From Marinobacter salinus (GTDB taxonomy: Bacteria > Pseudomonadota > Gammaproteobacteria > Pseudomonadales > Oleiphilaceae), in NCBI RefSeq assembly GCF_001854125.1, contig NZ_CP017715.1, positions 3,410,001-3,474,000 of the forward strand: a stretch of 64,000 bases of DNA. The letters are read 5' to 3'. Position numbers and translations under genes: made by a program. The notes below the pieces were generated by a model. That model searched no databases. It had not been told where the DNA came from and saw only the letters and a list, made by a program, of their open reading frames with translations. This document shows, one piece after another, positions 9,395-17,929 of the stretch (positions are counted from its first letter, which is position 1; the number at the start of each line of letters is the position of its first letter).

Positions 9395-9412
9395 CTACGT
9401 ATTACCACGTAG
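9395..9412. promoter_or_regulatory. Perfect inverted repeat upstream of the DUF302 gene
   Basis: CTACGT-ATTACC-ACGTAG, a 6-bp perfect repeat with a 6-bp spacer, about 100 bases before the DUF302 start codon. A dimeric regulator could bind here; no protein is assigned. Confidence 0.35.
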
Positions 9413-9511
9413 TTGAATGAAAACCTACTCCCTTATCCGTTATTTGGATCTGCCTGCGGTGCCTTGTTGGTCTAGTATGGTGTCTGAACATCAACAAGAA
9501 GGACGCGCGTT

Positions 9512-9967
9512 ATGAACGTTTTCAGGATGATTGCCCTGCCCCTTATGTTCCTGTTGGTCTCGGGTGTTGTGCAAGCCGCAGATGGCCTGATCATGGTGAA
9601 AAGCAGCCACAGTGTGGCGGCCACTGCAGACAAGCTCGAAGCGGTATTGAGCGAGAAGGGCATGAAAATCATGAACCGGATTGACCACGCTGCCGGGGCA
9701 GAGTCGGCGGGCATGAGCCTGCGCCCGACGCAGCTGGTGATTTTCGGAAACCCGAAGGTCGGTACGCCGCTGATGCAGTGTGCCCAAAGCGTCGCTGTTG
9801 ATCTTCCCCAGAAAGCACTGATCTGGCAGGACGAAAATGGCCAGGTCTGGCTGGGCTACAATGATCCGGCCTACCTGAAAGCCAGGCATGGCATTGAGGG
9901 ATGCGATGAGGTACTGGCGAAGGTGAGTGGAGCGTTGGCCAGCTTCGCTGCCGCGGCGACCCGCTGA
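9512..9967 (+). CDS. Exported DUF302 family protein
   Basis: 151 residues with a cleavable signal peptide (hydrophobic ALPLMFLLVSGVVQAA, likely cut after VQA). The mature part matches the DUF302 pattern: a lead of alternating hydrophobics, then LRPTQLVIFGNPKVGTPLMQ, PQKALIWQDENGQVWLGYNDP and a C-terminal helix. DUF302 is a small alpha/beta fold of unknown function that occurs as periplasmic or lipid-anchored proteins. A good ribosome-binding site (AAGGA) precedes the ATG. Transcribed alone from a gap with an inverted repeat; function unknown. Confidence 0.85.
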   Translation: MNVFRMIALPLMFLLVSGVVQAADGLIMVKSSHSVAATADKLEAVLSEKGMKIMNRIDHAAGAESAGMSLRPTQLVIFGNPKVGTPLMQCAQSVAVDLPQKALIWQDENGQVWLGYNDPAYLKARHGIEGCDEVLAKVSGALASFAAAATR

Positions 9968-9976
9968 TTCGCCGCG

Positions 9977-10004
9977 TTAACGCCTGCCTTTTTGGCGGGC
10001 GTTG
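9977..10004 (+). terminator. Weak hairpin after the DUF302 gene
   Basis: AACGCCTGCC and GGCGGGCGTT pair with one G-T wobble around a TTTTT loop, just after the stop codon. There is no U-tract after the stem, so terminator function is uncertain. Confidence 0.35.
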
Positions 10005-10119
10005 CGGAAAAATGCCGGTACCAAACCGGAGGCGGGTGTGTCACGGTGTCGGGTTCTTATACCGGTTGTTCTTTCCGTTTTGACGGTCCGGTCATTATCA
10101 CTGCACAGGTGTTTGTTGT

Positions 10120-11040
10120 ATGGCTTCCCGTCGCAAGACTGCAAAACGTCCCCTTTGGCACCCCGCTTTCTGGGGTTCCTGGGCCCTGGTGTTTGTTCTC
10201 TGGCTGCTGGCGTACCTGCCGATGGGTGCCAAACAGCGCCTGGGTGGCTCACTGGGCCGGCTCCTTGCCCGAAAATTGAAATCCCGCGCCAGAGTGGCGG
10301 ATGCCAATCTGAAGGCCTGCATGCCGGAGCTGGATGAAACTGCGCGAAAGCAGCTGGTTGAGGACACCTTTGTTGCCTCGGCCCGCGGGTTCCTGGAAAG
10401 CACCCATGCCTGGTGGCGGGATATGGCACCCTACTGTGAGCGAGCCTCAATACAGGGAATCGAACACCTTGAGAAAGCAAAGGCACGTGGCAAGGGTGTG
10501 CTGCTGATTGGTGGCCATTACAGTATTTTTGATTTCGCATTGCCGTTGATTGCCTGCAAGCTCGAGAAGCCGGGCTATATGTACCGCCCGAATAACAATC
10601 CTGTCATTGACCGGATGATTGAGCGTGGTCGTCGTCGTCATTTCAATATCCGGCCGTTTACCAAGCGTGAGCTTAGACCGATGCTGTCGTTCCTGAAGCA
10701 GGGTGGGCAGGTCTGGTTTGCCTGTGATCAGGATTTTGGCAAAAAATCCGAAGTGTTCGTGCCCTTTTTCGGGGTCCAGGCTGGTTGTATTACCTCTCCC
10801 AGCTATATTGCCAGAGAGTCCGGCGCCGCGGTTATCTGCGTCAGTCACCTGCGCATGCCGGATGGCAGTTACCGGGTGGTTTTTTCACCGATCCGGGAAG
10901 AGTTTGGTGACGACCTGCAAAAGGATGCTGAAGTCTGGAACCGCTTTATCGAAACCACCATTCGTGAACAGCCGGACCAGTACCTGTGGCTGCACAAGCG
11001 GTTCAAAAGCCGCCCGGCAGGCGCTACCAGCGTTTATTGA
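10120..11040 (+). CDS. Lipid A biosynthesis acyltransferase (LpxL/HtrB family)
   Basis: 306 residues. A single N-terminal membrane anchor (about residues 18-34) is followed by the lysophospholipid acyltransferase fold. The HX4D catalytic motif is H133-YSIF-D138, followed by the expected YRPNNNPVID and DQDFG segments. These enzymes add a secondary acyl chain from acyl-ACP to the lipid A precursor on the inner face of the cytoplasmic membrane. LpxL and LpxM are hard to separate by eye, so no symbol is given. A bulged hairpin at about 11042-11067 follows the gene. Confidence 0.9.
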   Translation: MASRRKTAKRPLWHPAFWGSWALVFVLWLLAYLPMGAKQRLGGSLGRLLARKLKSRARVADANLKACMPELDETARKQLVEDTFVASARGFLESTHAWWRDMAPYCERASIQGIEHLEKAKARGKGVLLIGGHYSIFDFALPLIACKLEKPGYMYRPNNNPVIDRMIERGRRRHFNIRPFTKRELRPMLSFLKQGGQVWFACDQDFGKKSEVFVPFFGVQAGCITSPSYIARESGAAVICVSHLRMPDGSYRVVFSPIREEFGDDLQKDAEVWNRFIETTIREQPDQYLWLHKRFKSRPAGATSVY

Positions 11041-11118
11041 GTGCTATCTCCACTAATGTGGATAGCAGATGGTATATAGCTTCCTTATAATGTGCTTGTC
11101 TCATGTTCAGGAAGTATC

Positions 11119-12426
11119 ATGATCGCCATTATCCGCAACTTTTTAGCTTATGCCGCTTTGCTGGCAGCCGTGCTGGCGTTTCTGCCGGGAGCGGCATACC
11201 TGGGTGCTGTTGCGGTCAGTCTCACGGTTATCCTGGGTTGGCGGGAGATGCGGCGGGTGCCGCGGGCGGTGTTTTCGGTCGCTGTGCTGGCCCTGGTTTT
11301 CGCGCTGGGGCGTGATCCGGCCCTGATTGTCGGCGCTGCCGGTAACATGAGCCGTCTCGCAGGGCTGGTTCTGGCGGTCATGCTCTTGTCTTCTGTGCTC
11401 GGGCGGTCACGGGATCTCCAGCGTATTTCGGCCAGTCTTTTTGGTGGTAAGCCCCTTACGAGATATCTGAGCCTGTCCTTCGGTACGTCGCTTGTCTCGG
11501 TTCCGCTGAATTTCGGCTCTGTGGCCGTCGTGGGTAGCCTGGTTGGTGAGCGAGTTCGCCGCAGTGGCGATTCGGAGGCCACTCGAAATGCCACCCGTGC
11601 AGTGTTGCGAGGCTTCGGCGTATCGCCGACCTTTTCGCCGCTGTCTATTTCCGTGGTGCTCACTCTTACCCTGCTGCCGGGCCTGAGCAGTGTTCAGTTA
11701 CTCTCGCTCTCGGTTCCGTTCTCGATTGTTCTGGTGCTTGCCGGCCTGTTCTGGCGGGAACCGGAATCCGGACAGGAAACGGTTGCGCCGGAGGATCAGG
11801 CAGGGTTTGCGACCTGGCTTCGATTCAGCGCCCTGATCCTTGTTATTTGTACGGGCGTGTTTCTGCTCGGCCACCAGTTCCAGCTTAGTTATGCCCATGC
11901 GGTAACACTAAGCTGTCTGGGTGTGGTGGTTGGTTGGCGTTTGCTGGTCTGGAGCCGGAAACAGAATCCTCCGTTAACCAACATGTCGAATGTCAGCAAT
12001 GAACTCGCCATTGTCGGTGGCTCTGCTTTCATCGGTGCCGTGATCAGTGGCGTTGTTCTCGGCCAGATAGAGGGTGATGCCGCCCTGCCAGTCTGGCTTT
12101 GGCCATTGCTGGCAGCTTCTATTCCCTGGGTTTTCTTCCTGGCCGGGCTTGGTGGCGTGAATCCTATTGTGATCGGCACCCTTGCCGGTGGTATTCTCGG
12201 TTCCATCTGGCCGGAGAGTGCTCTCATTGGTCTTGGCATCGGCATGGTGACCGGCTGGGGCATTACGGCATTCGGCACGCCGTTTGCTGCGAATGCGTTG
12301 ATCATGGAGCGGTTAACCGGCTATCGGGCCGCAGATGCCTCGTTTCGCTGGAGTTTGGCGCTGTCCCTGTCCGGCCTGACTGCGGCCAGCCTGATGGCCG
12401 CCGGGCTCACGGCTGCCCTGGTATGA
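11119..12426 (+). CDS. Multi-pass membrane protein, transporter-like, unrecognised family
   Basis: 435 residues, almost entirely hydrophobic helices (about 10-12 membrane segments). A polar loop near residues 215-240 separates two halves. Each half has a glycine/serine-rich re-entrant-like stretch: SFGTSLVSVPLNFGSVAVVGS, then GVSPTFSPLSISVV in the first, and FLAGLGGVNPIVIGTLAGGILG with WGITAFGTPFAANALI in the second. That two-half plan recalls the ion transporter superfamily (CitM, ArsB, GntP types), but I do not recognise the exact family and assign no substrate. The ATG at 11119 is chosen for its AGGA ribosome-binding site. Its end overlaps the convergent thioredoxin gene by 20 bases. Confidence 0.75.
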   Translation: MIAIIRNFLAYAALLAAVLAFLPGAAYLGAVAVSLTVILGWREMRRVPRAVFSVAVLALVFALGRDPALIVGAAGNMSRLAGLVLAVMLLSSVLGRSRDLQRISASLFGGKPLTRYLSLSFGTSLVSVPLNFGSVAVVGSLVGERVRRSGDSEATRNATRAVLRGFGVSPTFSPLSISVVLTLTLLPGLSSVQLLSLSVPFSIVLVLAGLFWREPESGQETVAPEDQAGFATWLRFSALILVICTGVFLLGHQFQLSYAHAVTLSCLGVVVGWRLLVWSRKQNPPLTNMSNVSNELAIVGGSAFIGAVISGVVLGQIEGDAALPVWLWPLLAASIPWVFFLAGLGGVNPIVIGTLAGGILGSIWPESALIGLGIGMVTGWGITAFGTPFAANALIMERLTGYRAADASFRWSLALSLSGLTAASLMAAGLTAALV

Positions 12427-13225
12427 TTTTCTTAAGACCTTTGGCGAGAGTAGCGTTTGATAACTCCCCCATATGCGTGTCCATCAGTTGGCCCTTGGCG
12501 TTGTAGAACAGTGTGGTTGGTAGACCCTGACTGCCTACTGCACGGGCCAGATCGGCCTGGCTATCCCGGTAAAGGTTGTTGAGCTTGAGATTCTGTTTGT
12601 CCAGAAAGGCGCGGATGGTTTCGGCTTGCTCACGCTGGTTGGCAAAAACGAAGGTCACGCCGGGATAGCGGTTCTGGGCCACATCCAGAACCGGCATTTC
12701 ACGGATACAGGGTGGGCACCAGGTCGCCCAGAGGTTGATAACCATCGGCTGACCTTGCGCTATCTGATTTACGGCGATGGTGTCGCCATTCAGTGCCGTT
12801 AGCGTAACCGGCGGAATGCCTCTGGCCTGTTGTTCAATAAGCGCAATGGTACCGGCGGTTCCGCCCCAAAACAGCAATCCGGTGATCGAGGCAATTGCCA
12901 GGGGACGTCGCACCAATTTCCGCCGCCAGAGCAGAAAAGCGGTAAATCCGACCGCGCCCGCCAATCCCCAGATCACATCAAACCCGCCATCACGGATATC
13001 GAGGATGCCAAACAGGTCATGCCGGTAGTGTTCAAAATAACCGATAACAAAGCCCAGCCGGGCACATATCATGGTCGCCAAAAAAATATCGGCCACAGAA
13101 CCGGCGACCGGCAGCTGGTAACGACGCCCCAGAACGCCGCCGACCAGTAACGCCAATGCAAACGCAGTGATAAGGAGAAGGTGACCGATGGATAAGCTTA
13201 ATGGACCCAGGCTGAAGCTCAGCAT
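12407..13225 (-). CDS. Membrane-anchored TlpA/ResA-type thioredoxin with Lgt-like N-terminus
   Basis: 272 residues. The N-terminal half (about 1-135) has four membrane segments with a CARLGFVIGY and DGGFDVIWGLAGAVG pattern, reminiscent of prolipoprotein diacylglyceryl transferase (Lgt) but without its full catalytic motif. The C-terminal half is a TlpA/ResA thioredoxin domain with active site WCPPC (C170, C173) and a cis-proline segment GSQGLPTTLF. It probably reduces disulfides in the periplasm, for example apocytochrome or stress-related thiols (inference). The start is the ATG at 13225. The last 20 bases overlap the end of the convergent permease gene. Confidence 0.85.
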   Translation of the reverse strand: MLSFSLGPLSLSIGHLLLITAFALALLVGGVLGRRYQLPVAGSVADIFLATMICARLGFVIGYFEHYRHDLFGILDIRDGGFDVIWGLAGAVGFTAFLLWRRKLVRRPLAIASITGLLFWGGTAGTIALIEQQARGIPPVTLTALNGDTIAVNQIAQGQPMVINLWATWCPPCIREMPVLDVAQNRYPGVTFVFANQREQAETIRAFLDKQNLKLNNLYRDSQADLARAVGSQGLPTTLFYNAKGQLMDTHMGELSNATLAKGLKKIIPGQP

Positions 13226-13555
13226 GTTGTCTCCGGTGGTGGCTTAGGGAATTGGAGGGTATGAAAAACGGGTAGGACGGCCAAATAAGGATCAGGTTCC
13301 ATCGGATGCTTATTATAATCACCTATGGCTAATCCTCCGGGCCTCTGTTAATGTGCCTGCATCCTGCCTCTAGGGATCCGCAGTTTCAGGCTTAAAACCC
13401 TCATGCGAACCATCCATACGACCTGTCAGAGGACGTCACCCCGTTAAACGGCGCGTGACCGTAGTCGTCTTTTACTCCATGAATCTTCATGGCATCTGCC
13501 CGCATTCGCCGAGAACGGTGTTCGTGGAGGCAGAACAATCAAGAGTTGATCTTAT
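13226..13555 (+). other. 330-bp upstream region of rhlE
   Basis: No gene is seen. The stretch contains several small hairpins, the clearest being CCATGAA-TC-TTCATGG at 13477-13492, and only a weak ribosome-binding site at its end. A long structured leader is common for cold-regulated DEAD-box helicases, so it may be an untranslated leader (inference). The promoter of the divergent thioredoxin gene also lies here. Confidence 0.4.
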
Positions 13556-14866
13556 ATGAGTTTTTCTTCACTCGGTTTGTCCGAGCAACTGGTCCGTGCA
13601 ACCACCGACCAGGGTTACGATACCCCGTCTCCCATTCAGCTTCAGGCCATTCCTGCCGTACTTTCAGGCAAGGATGTTATGGCTGCAGCCCAGACGGGCA
13701 CAGGCAAAACCGCCGGCTTTACACTGCCATTATTGCAGCGCCTGGCTGAGAATCCCCGCACTGGTAAAGGCCCCCGTGCATTGATTTTGACGCCTACCCG
13801 GGAGCTGGCCGCACAGGTTCACGACAGCGTGAACCTTTACAGTAGATACGTTCCTACCAAGGCTGCTGTGGTCTTTGGTGGTGTGAAAATCAATCCGCAG
13901 ATGATGAAGCTGCGCAAGGGTGTGGATGTACTGGTCGCCACGCCGGGCCGCCTGATGGATCTCTATCAGCAAAATGCGGTGCGCTTCAACGAAGTGGAGA
14001 TCCTGGTGCTGGATGAAGCGGACCGCATGCTGGACATGGGCTTTATCCGCGACATCCGCAAGATTCTTGCGCTGTTGCCGGCCAAACGCCAGAACCTGCT
14101 GTTCTCTGCCACCTTCTCCAGCGAAATCCGCACCTTGGCGGAAGGCCTGCTGAATAACCCGGTGCAGGTTGAAGTTGCTGCGCGTAACACCGCTGCGGAA
14201 AACATCAAGCAGTCTGTCTACCCGGTAGATCAGAGCCAGAAAACGGCACTGCTGAGCAAGCTGGTTCGTGACAACAGCTGGGACCAGGTACTGGTCTTTA
14301 CCCGCACCAAGCATGGTGCCAACAGATTGACCCAGAAGCTGGAGAAGGATGGTATTACGGCCGCCGCTATCCACGGCAACAAGTCACAGGGTGCCCGCAC
14401 CCGTGCCTTGGCTGACTTCAAGGCCGGCGAAGTGCGTGTGCTGGTGGCGACGGACATTGCAGCCCGTGGTCTGGATATCAAGCAACTGCCCCAGGTAGTA
14501 AACTTTGAATTGCCGAACGTACCGGAAGATTACGTGCACCGTATCGGTCGTACCGGACGCGCCGGCGAAAGTGGTCACGCCCTTTCACTGGTGAGTGCCG
14601 ATGAAGGAAAAATGCTCGCGGGCATTGAAAGGCTGATCAAGAAGCAGCTGCCGCGCAAGAGTATGGAAGGCTTTGAGCCTACCAATAACCTGCCGCTGAA
14701 GCCGAAAGCCAAAGCGGACCCGAGCAAGGCTCGTGGTCGCAGTAGTAACGGCAGCGGCAACGGCAGGCCGGCTGGCAAACCTCGCAGTTTCGGCGCCAAG
14801 CCGGGCGGTCGAAGTGCTGGCCGCGGCCAGAGCAGTGGCCAGCAGGGCCGGCGCCAAAGCGCTTGA
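13556..14866 (+). CDS. rhlE: DEAD-box ATP-dependent RNA helicase RhlE
   Basis: 436 residues. RecA domain 1 has the Q motif (FSSLGLS...PSPIQ), motif I AQTGTGKT at 45-52, then PTRELA, DEAD and SAT. Domain 2 has ARGLDI and [11 protein letters not shown] basic, low-complexity tail after about residue 375 is rich in G, R, S and K, as in RhlE proteins, and likely binds RNA. It unwinds short RNA duplexes during ribosome assembly and cold adaptation (family knowledge). It stands alone with a strong terminator right after it. Confidence 0.93.
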   Translation: MSFSSLGLSEQLVRATTDQGYDTPSPIQLQAIPAVLSGKDVMAAAQTGTGKTAGFTLPLLQRLAENPRTGKGPRALILTPTRELAAQVHDSVNLYSRYVPTKAAVVFGGVKINPQMMKLRKGVDVLVATPGRLMDLYQQNAVRFNEVEILVLDEADRMLDMGFIRDIRKILALLPAKRQNLLFSATFSSEIRTLAEGLLNNPVQVEVAARNTAAENIKQSVYPVDQSQKTALLSKLVRDNSWDQVLVFTRTKHGANRLTQKLEKDGITAAAIHGNKSQGARTRALADFKAGEVRVLVATDIAARGLDIKQLPQVVNFELPNVPEDYVHRIGRTGRAGESGHALSLVSADEGKMLAGIERLIKKQLPRKSMEGFEPTNNLPLKPKAKADPSKARGRSSNGSGNGRPAGKPRSFGAKPGGRSAGRGQSSGQQGRRQSA

Positions 14867-14887
14867 GGCTGACTGAGACCATATAGA

Positions 14888-14914
14888 AAGGCGGAGCAGA
14901 TGCTCCGCCTTTTT
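14888..14914 (+). terminator. Rho-independent terminator of rhlE
   Basis: An 11-bp perfect stem, AAGGCGGAGCA paired with TGCTCCGCCTT, around a 2-base loop and followed by a T-run. Confidence 0.9.
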
Positions 14915-14993
14915 GTTTCTACCGCCTGACTTTTTGCCCGGAGATGCACTAGTATTCTGGGTCTGAAATCCAGCCTGCAGGTATCTCCAGCGT

Positions 14994-15473
14994 ATGCGTG
15001 AATTAACCTCTCTTCGGGTACAGATGGGCTTCACCCGCCCGAGACGGTTGATGGCGGATGGCCGGTTTCTGCTGGCACTGGTTGTAGGCTGTCTGATCAG
15101 TGTTGTGCTGACAATGCTGGCAGGTAGAAGCGGGTGGCAGGATGCGGATTTGCTATCAATCCTGTCACTGGTTTTCTGGGCGCCGATTGTCGAAGAGCTG
15201 GCGTTTCGGGGTGTGGTGCAGGGTTGGCTGTCCGGAACCGAGAGTGGCAGGCGCAGGTTGGCCGGATTGTCACTGGCAAATATCATCGCCGCCTGCCTTT
15301 TCACTGGCTGGCACCTTCTTTACCGAACCGACGTTATGGCCTGGCTGGTCTTCGTGCCCGCTCTCGTGTTTGGCTATTTCAGGGATCGACATGGCTCACT
15401 ATTGCCGTGCGTAATCCTGCATGCCGCTTACAACGCGTCGCTCCTGCTGCCTGGGTGGTATCTGTTGTATTAG
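14994..15473 (+). CDS. CPBP-type intramembrane protease, MrtJ-like (JDVT-CTERM processing)
   Basis: 159 residues with about four membrane helices. It carries the CPBP (Abi/CAAX protease) glutamic protease motifs: E67-E68 and R72 in VEELAFRG, H107 in FTGWH, and H143 and N147 in ILHAAYN. The protein is short for CPBP proteases and sits 55 bases from the tail end of a large exported protein with a C-terminal sorting signal. That matches the arrangement of MrtJ, the glutamic protease dedicated to JDVT-CTERM proteins (as I recall the family). It would cut or relocate that protein in the inner membrane. Family CPBP is certain; the MrtJ role is inferred from neighbour and size. Confidence 0.8.
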   Translation: MRELTSLRVQMGFTRPRRLMADGRFLLALVVGCLISVVLTMLAGRSGWQDADLLSILSLVFWAPIVEELAFRGVVQGWLSGTESGRRRLAGLSLANIIAACLFTGWHLLYRTDVMAWLVFVPALVFGYFRDRHGSLLPCVILHAAYNASLLLPGWYLLY

Positions 15474-15477
15474 GCGC

Positions 15478-15508
15478 AAAAAAACCGGCCGGATAATCCC
15501 GGCCGGGG
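15478..15508. terminator. Bidirectional terminator between two convergent genes
   Basis: CCGGCCGG is repeated as its own complement on both sides of a short A/T loop. On the minus strand the stem is followed by seven T residues, so it chiefly stops the large minus-strand gene; on the plus strand a shorter T-rich stretch follows. Confidence 0.8.
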
Positions 15509-15527
15509 TTTGTTGTTTCCGGCTGGT

Positions 15528-17732
15528 TCAAGCCCGGAGTTTGAATCTGCGTACGGTCAGACCACCAATAGCCAGAGCGGTCAGCAGGAACAGGGTCGGG
15601 TCGAAGGGCGCGCCCGGGTTGTAGCTGCAGCCGAAGATCGTGCCGCCGCCGTTGCTGGATGAAGATGTGCTGTCGCCGTCGTCAATGCCGTCATCAGTGC
15701 CATCATCGGGGATTTCAACGGTTGTAGACTGACGGAACATGGCATGGGTGCCTCCATCCCGGTTTTCATTCCAGACTGCAAACAGCTGGTTGCCGGCCGG
15801 CGTCATCCGGACCTGGGATTCGAAGGCTTCCACACCCTCAGCTTCCCCTGCAAAGGTCACCACTGGAGTCACGTAGGCACCCTTGTCTTCGGCCCTTGCC
15901 GCATAGAGATCCAGTTCTTCGGGCTCCTCAAGGCTCCAGTCTGAGACGTTGGTCTGGGTGCCCCAGGCAATGTAGAACTTGCTCTTGTCCTGGCATTCTT
16001 CCGGGTTCGGAGTTGGGGCCGTGCATGCCGGTGTACTGCCGGGCGCACCCACCAGACGAGGCTCCCTCACATTGATCGTTGTGTCTTCAATGTTGCTCAG
16101 ATTTTCAGGAGCAGACCAGGTACCGGCCACCGCATCATAGTGACGCAGATAGAAGTTATAGTTCTTGGTGTTGGTATAGAGCAGTTCTGCCAGCACCGGG
16201 GTGTAGGTGTAGCCAACATAGAGGTCATCGCCACGCAGCTGAGCACGGTGCGCAATGGCGTTCTCTTCAACCTTCTGATAAGTGTCATCGGAAAGGGTTG
16301 ACGTCGGGATATCCGCGTCAGAAGTTGCCTGCGCTTCCAAAGTCCGGCTGCTCATGTTGAGTGCAGGCTCGTTGTTCAAACCAATGGCCGTCAGGTAATC
16401 CGAGGTTTCGCAGGCGGCATGATCCACAGCCGGCACCATTTCCGCCGTAGAGAAACCGTTGCCCCCTTCGTTCACAACACCTTTGCGCAACATGATGTCG
16501 GACGGGCCACCCTGGGTAAATTCACCTTCTTTCCAGAAGATAGCCAGTCTCAGCCCGCTTTCTGCACCGGGGGTTTTCTGTGGAACGAAACGAACACGGC
16601 GGCCATTCAAGGCCGGATTGCTGATAATGCAGCCCGCCTGCTCACCGGGAGTATTCCAGTCGAAGGTTTGATAGCGAACGTACTTGCCCTCGTACACACC
16701 TTCTGAACCTTTGGTTTCCTCGTAAGCAACGATCGCCTGGGGTGCAGCGTCCAGTGAGCCGAACTGCAGGGCAAGGTTGGCGCGGGACGCACCTGCTCTG
16801 CCGCTCTCGATCTGATCATCCGCAACAACGGCCCCGCCGCTGTCCTTGATAACATCGAAGTTGCCGGACGCTGTCTGGCTGTCGTAGTTGTCGGTAACCC
16901 TCACCGGCGCAGCCCAAAGGCCGTAACCAGCACCCTGATCAGCCCAGCCGGCCACCGCATAGCTGTACCAGATGTCCGTGCCATGGCTCACTTTGGCACC
17001 TGATGCCCCATCACCGGGACCGCCAGCTTCACCGCGCTGAAGACCCCGGGGATCCTCCTGCCAGGTGATGGCCCACTGGCCAGTTCCCACGCCACGGTTA
17101 ACGTCTTGTTTGGCATCGCGCTCGCCACTGGATAGCTGCACACGTTCATTCCACGTAATGCCCTCCGATTCACTGATACCCGTTACGACATGTGTGCAGC
17201 TGAAGGGAATCTCGCGATCTTCGAGGGTCAGATAACTGACGGTTCTCTGTAGTGTGGTCTCTGGTGTGCCATCTGGTCCTTCGCAATATTTGTCCACCCA
17301 AGTGACAGCGATCCGTGAGCCGCTGTTAAAGACGTTGGGCTTGTCGGAATCGCCGGCAAAAGCGGTGCGGGTTCCGTCGCCATTCCAGTCGGTGTCAATG
17401 GAGGACTGGCTGGCAGTGCCGGAGATATTGACCGGTGTCGACCAGCTGGCGATATCGTCGCATTCGGCGTCGCAATAGCGGGCGAAAATATCCCGCGCCG
17501 GCCGTTCGGCCTGGGCCTTCACGTCATACACGGTGTTATCGTTGGGGTCGAGATAGTCACCATAAACGGTAACCAGGCGGCCGCTGGTCAGCCGCACCAG
17601 TTTGGTCTTGTTGGCGCCACCGTTAGAATTCAGTTGAACGGTGTCCCCAAAGCTCAGACCGGTCGCTCCCCAGGCTGCTCCGGACGAGCCAACAGCCGCG
17701 ATAATGGCGATAGCAAGAAGTTTTTGATTCAC
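15528..17732 (-). CDS. Large exported protein with JDVT-CTERM-like sorting tail
   Basis: 734 residues. An N-terminal signal peptide (LLAIAIIAAVGSSGAAWGA) starts from a GTG with a strong AGGAGG site. The long middle has repeated BNR/sialidase-like pieces, such as WSTPVNIS, WAAPVRVTDN and WSAPENLS, suggesting a beta-propeller. A D/S/G-rich linker leads to the tail: GCSYNPGAPFDPT, then a hydrophobic helix LFLLTALAIGGL and basic end RRFKLRA. Cys-containing motif, helix and basic residues are the tripartite plan of CTERM sorting signals. The FDPT core resembles JDVT-CTERM, and I recall such proteins being named choice-of-anchor O. The MrtJ-like protease is the next gene. Probable role: an outer-surface or envelope protein released or re-anchored by that protease. 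Confidence 0.78.
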   Translation of the reverse strand: MNQKLLAIAIIAAVGSSGAAWGATGLSFGDTVQLNSNGGANKTKLVRLTSGRLVTVYGDYLDPNDNTVYDVKAQAERPARDIFARYCDAECDDIASWSTPVNISGTASQSSIDTDWNGDGTRTAFAGDSDKPNVFNSGSRIAVTWVDKYCEGPDGTPETTLQRTVSYLTLEDREIPFSCTHVVTGISESEGITWNERVQLSSGERDAKQDVNRGVGTGQWAITWQEDPRGLQRGEAGGPGDGASGAKVSHGTDIWYSYAVAGWADQGAGYGLWAAPVRVTDNYDSQTASGNFDVIKDSGGAVVADDQIESGRAGASRANLALQFGSLDAAPQAIVAYEETKGSEGVYEGKYVRYQTFDWNTPGEQAGCIISNPALNGRRVRFVPQKTPGAESGLRLAIFWKEGEFTQGGPSDIMLRKGVVNEGGNGFSTAEMVPAVDHAACETSDYLTAIGLNNEPALNMSSRTLEAQATSDADIPTSTLSDDTYQKVEENAIAHRAQLRGDDLYVGYTYTPVLAELLYTNTKNYNFYLRHYDAVAGTWSAPENLSNIEDTTINVREPRLVGAPGSTPACTAPTPNPEECQDKSKFYIAWGTQTNVSDWSLEEPEELDLYAARAEDKGAYVTPVVTFAGEAEGVEAFESQVRMTPAGNQLFAVWNENRDGGTHAMFRQSTTVEIPDDGTDDGIDDGDSTSSSSNGGGTIFGCSYNPGAPFDPTLFLLTALAIGGLTVRRFKLRA

Positions 17733-17858
17733 TGGATGCCCCTCCTGGACGCTTTACCTTCAAATCAGGTACCGCTTGCTCCTGAAAGCTTTCAGGCCTT
17801 AGCTTATAATTAAAAATATGAATTTTGCGATAGGTAAAACACTGATCCGGACAAGTTA

Positions 17859-17872
17859 TTGATCAGGATCAA
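17859..17872. promoter_or_regulatory. Perfect FNR/ANR box in a divergent promoter
   Basis: TTGAT-CAGG-ATCAA matches the full FNR/ANR consensus TTGATN4ATCAA. It lies 58 bases before the pentaheme cytochrome start and 127 bases from the JDVT-CTERM protein start. Position fits activation of the cytochrome gene and perhaps of both genes when oxygen falls. Confidence 0.72.
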
Positions 17873-17929
17873 GTACCGCATTCTGGCTCTGTATCAGGCT
17901 GAATAATCAAATTATTGCAAGAGGTCGCA

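Larger units (their letters stand above)
9073..9511. other. 439-bp gene-poor gap
   Basis: Between the monooxygenase and the DUF302 gene I see only a short lytic transglycosylase remnant on the minus strand (9159-9260) and a perfect 6-6-6 inverted repeat (9395-9412). The rest shows no recognisable gene. Confidence 0.6.

Noticed and set aside
14994..15473. Reading the CPBP protein as an abortive-infection (Abi) defence gene
   Set aside because: The neighbour with a sorting tail gives a better explanation, and no other defence genes are near.
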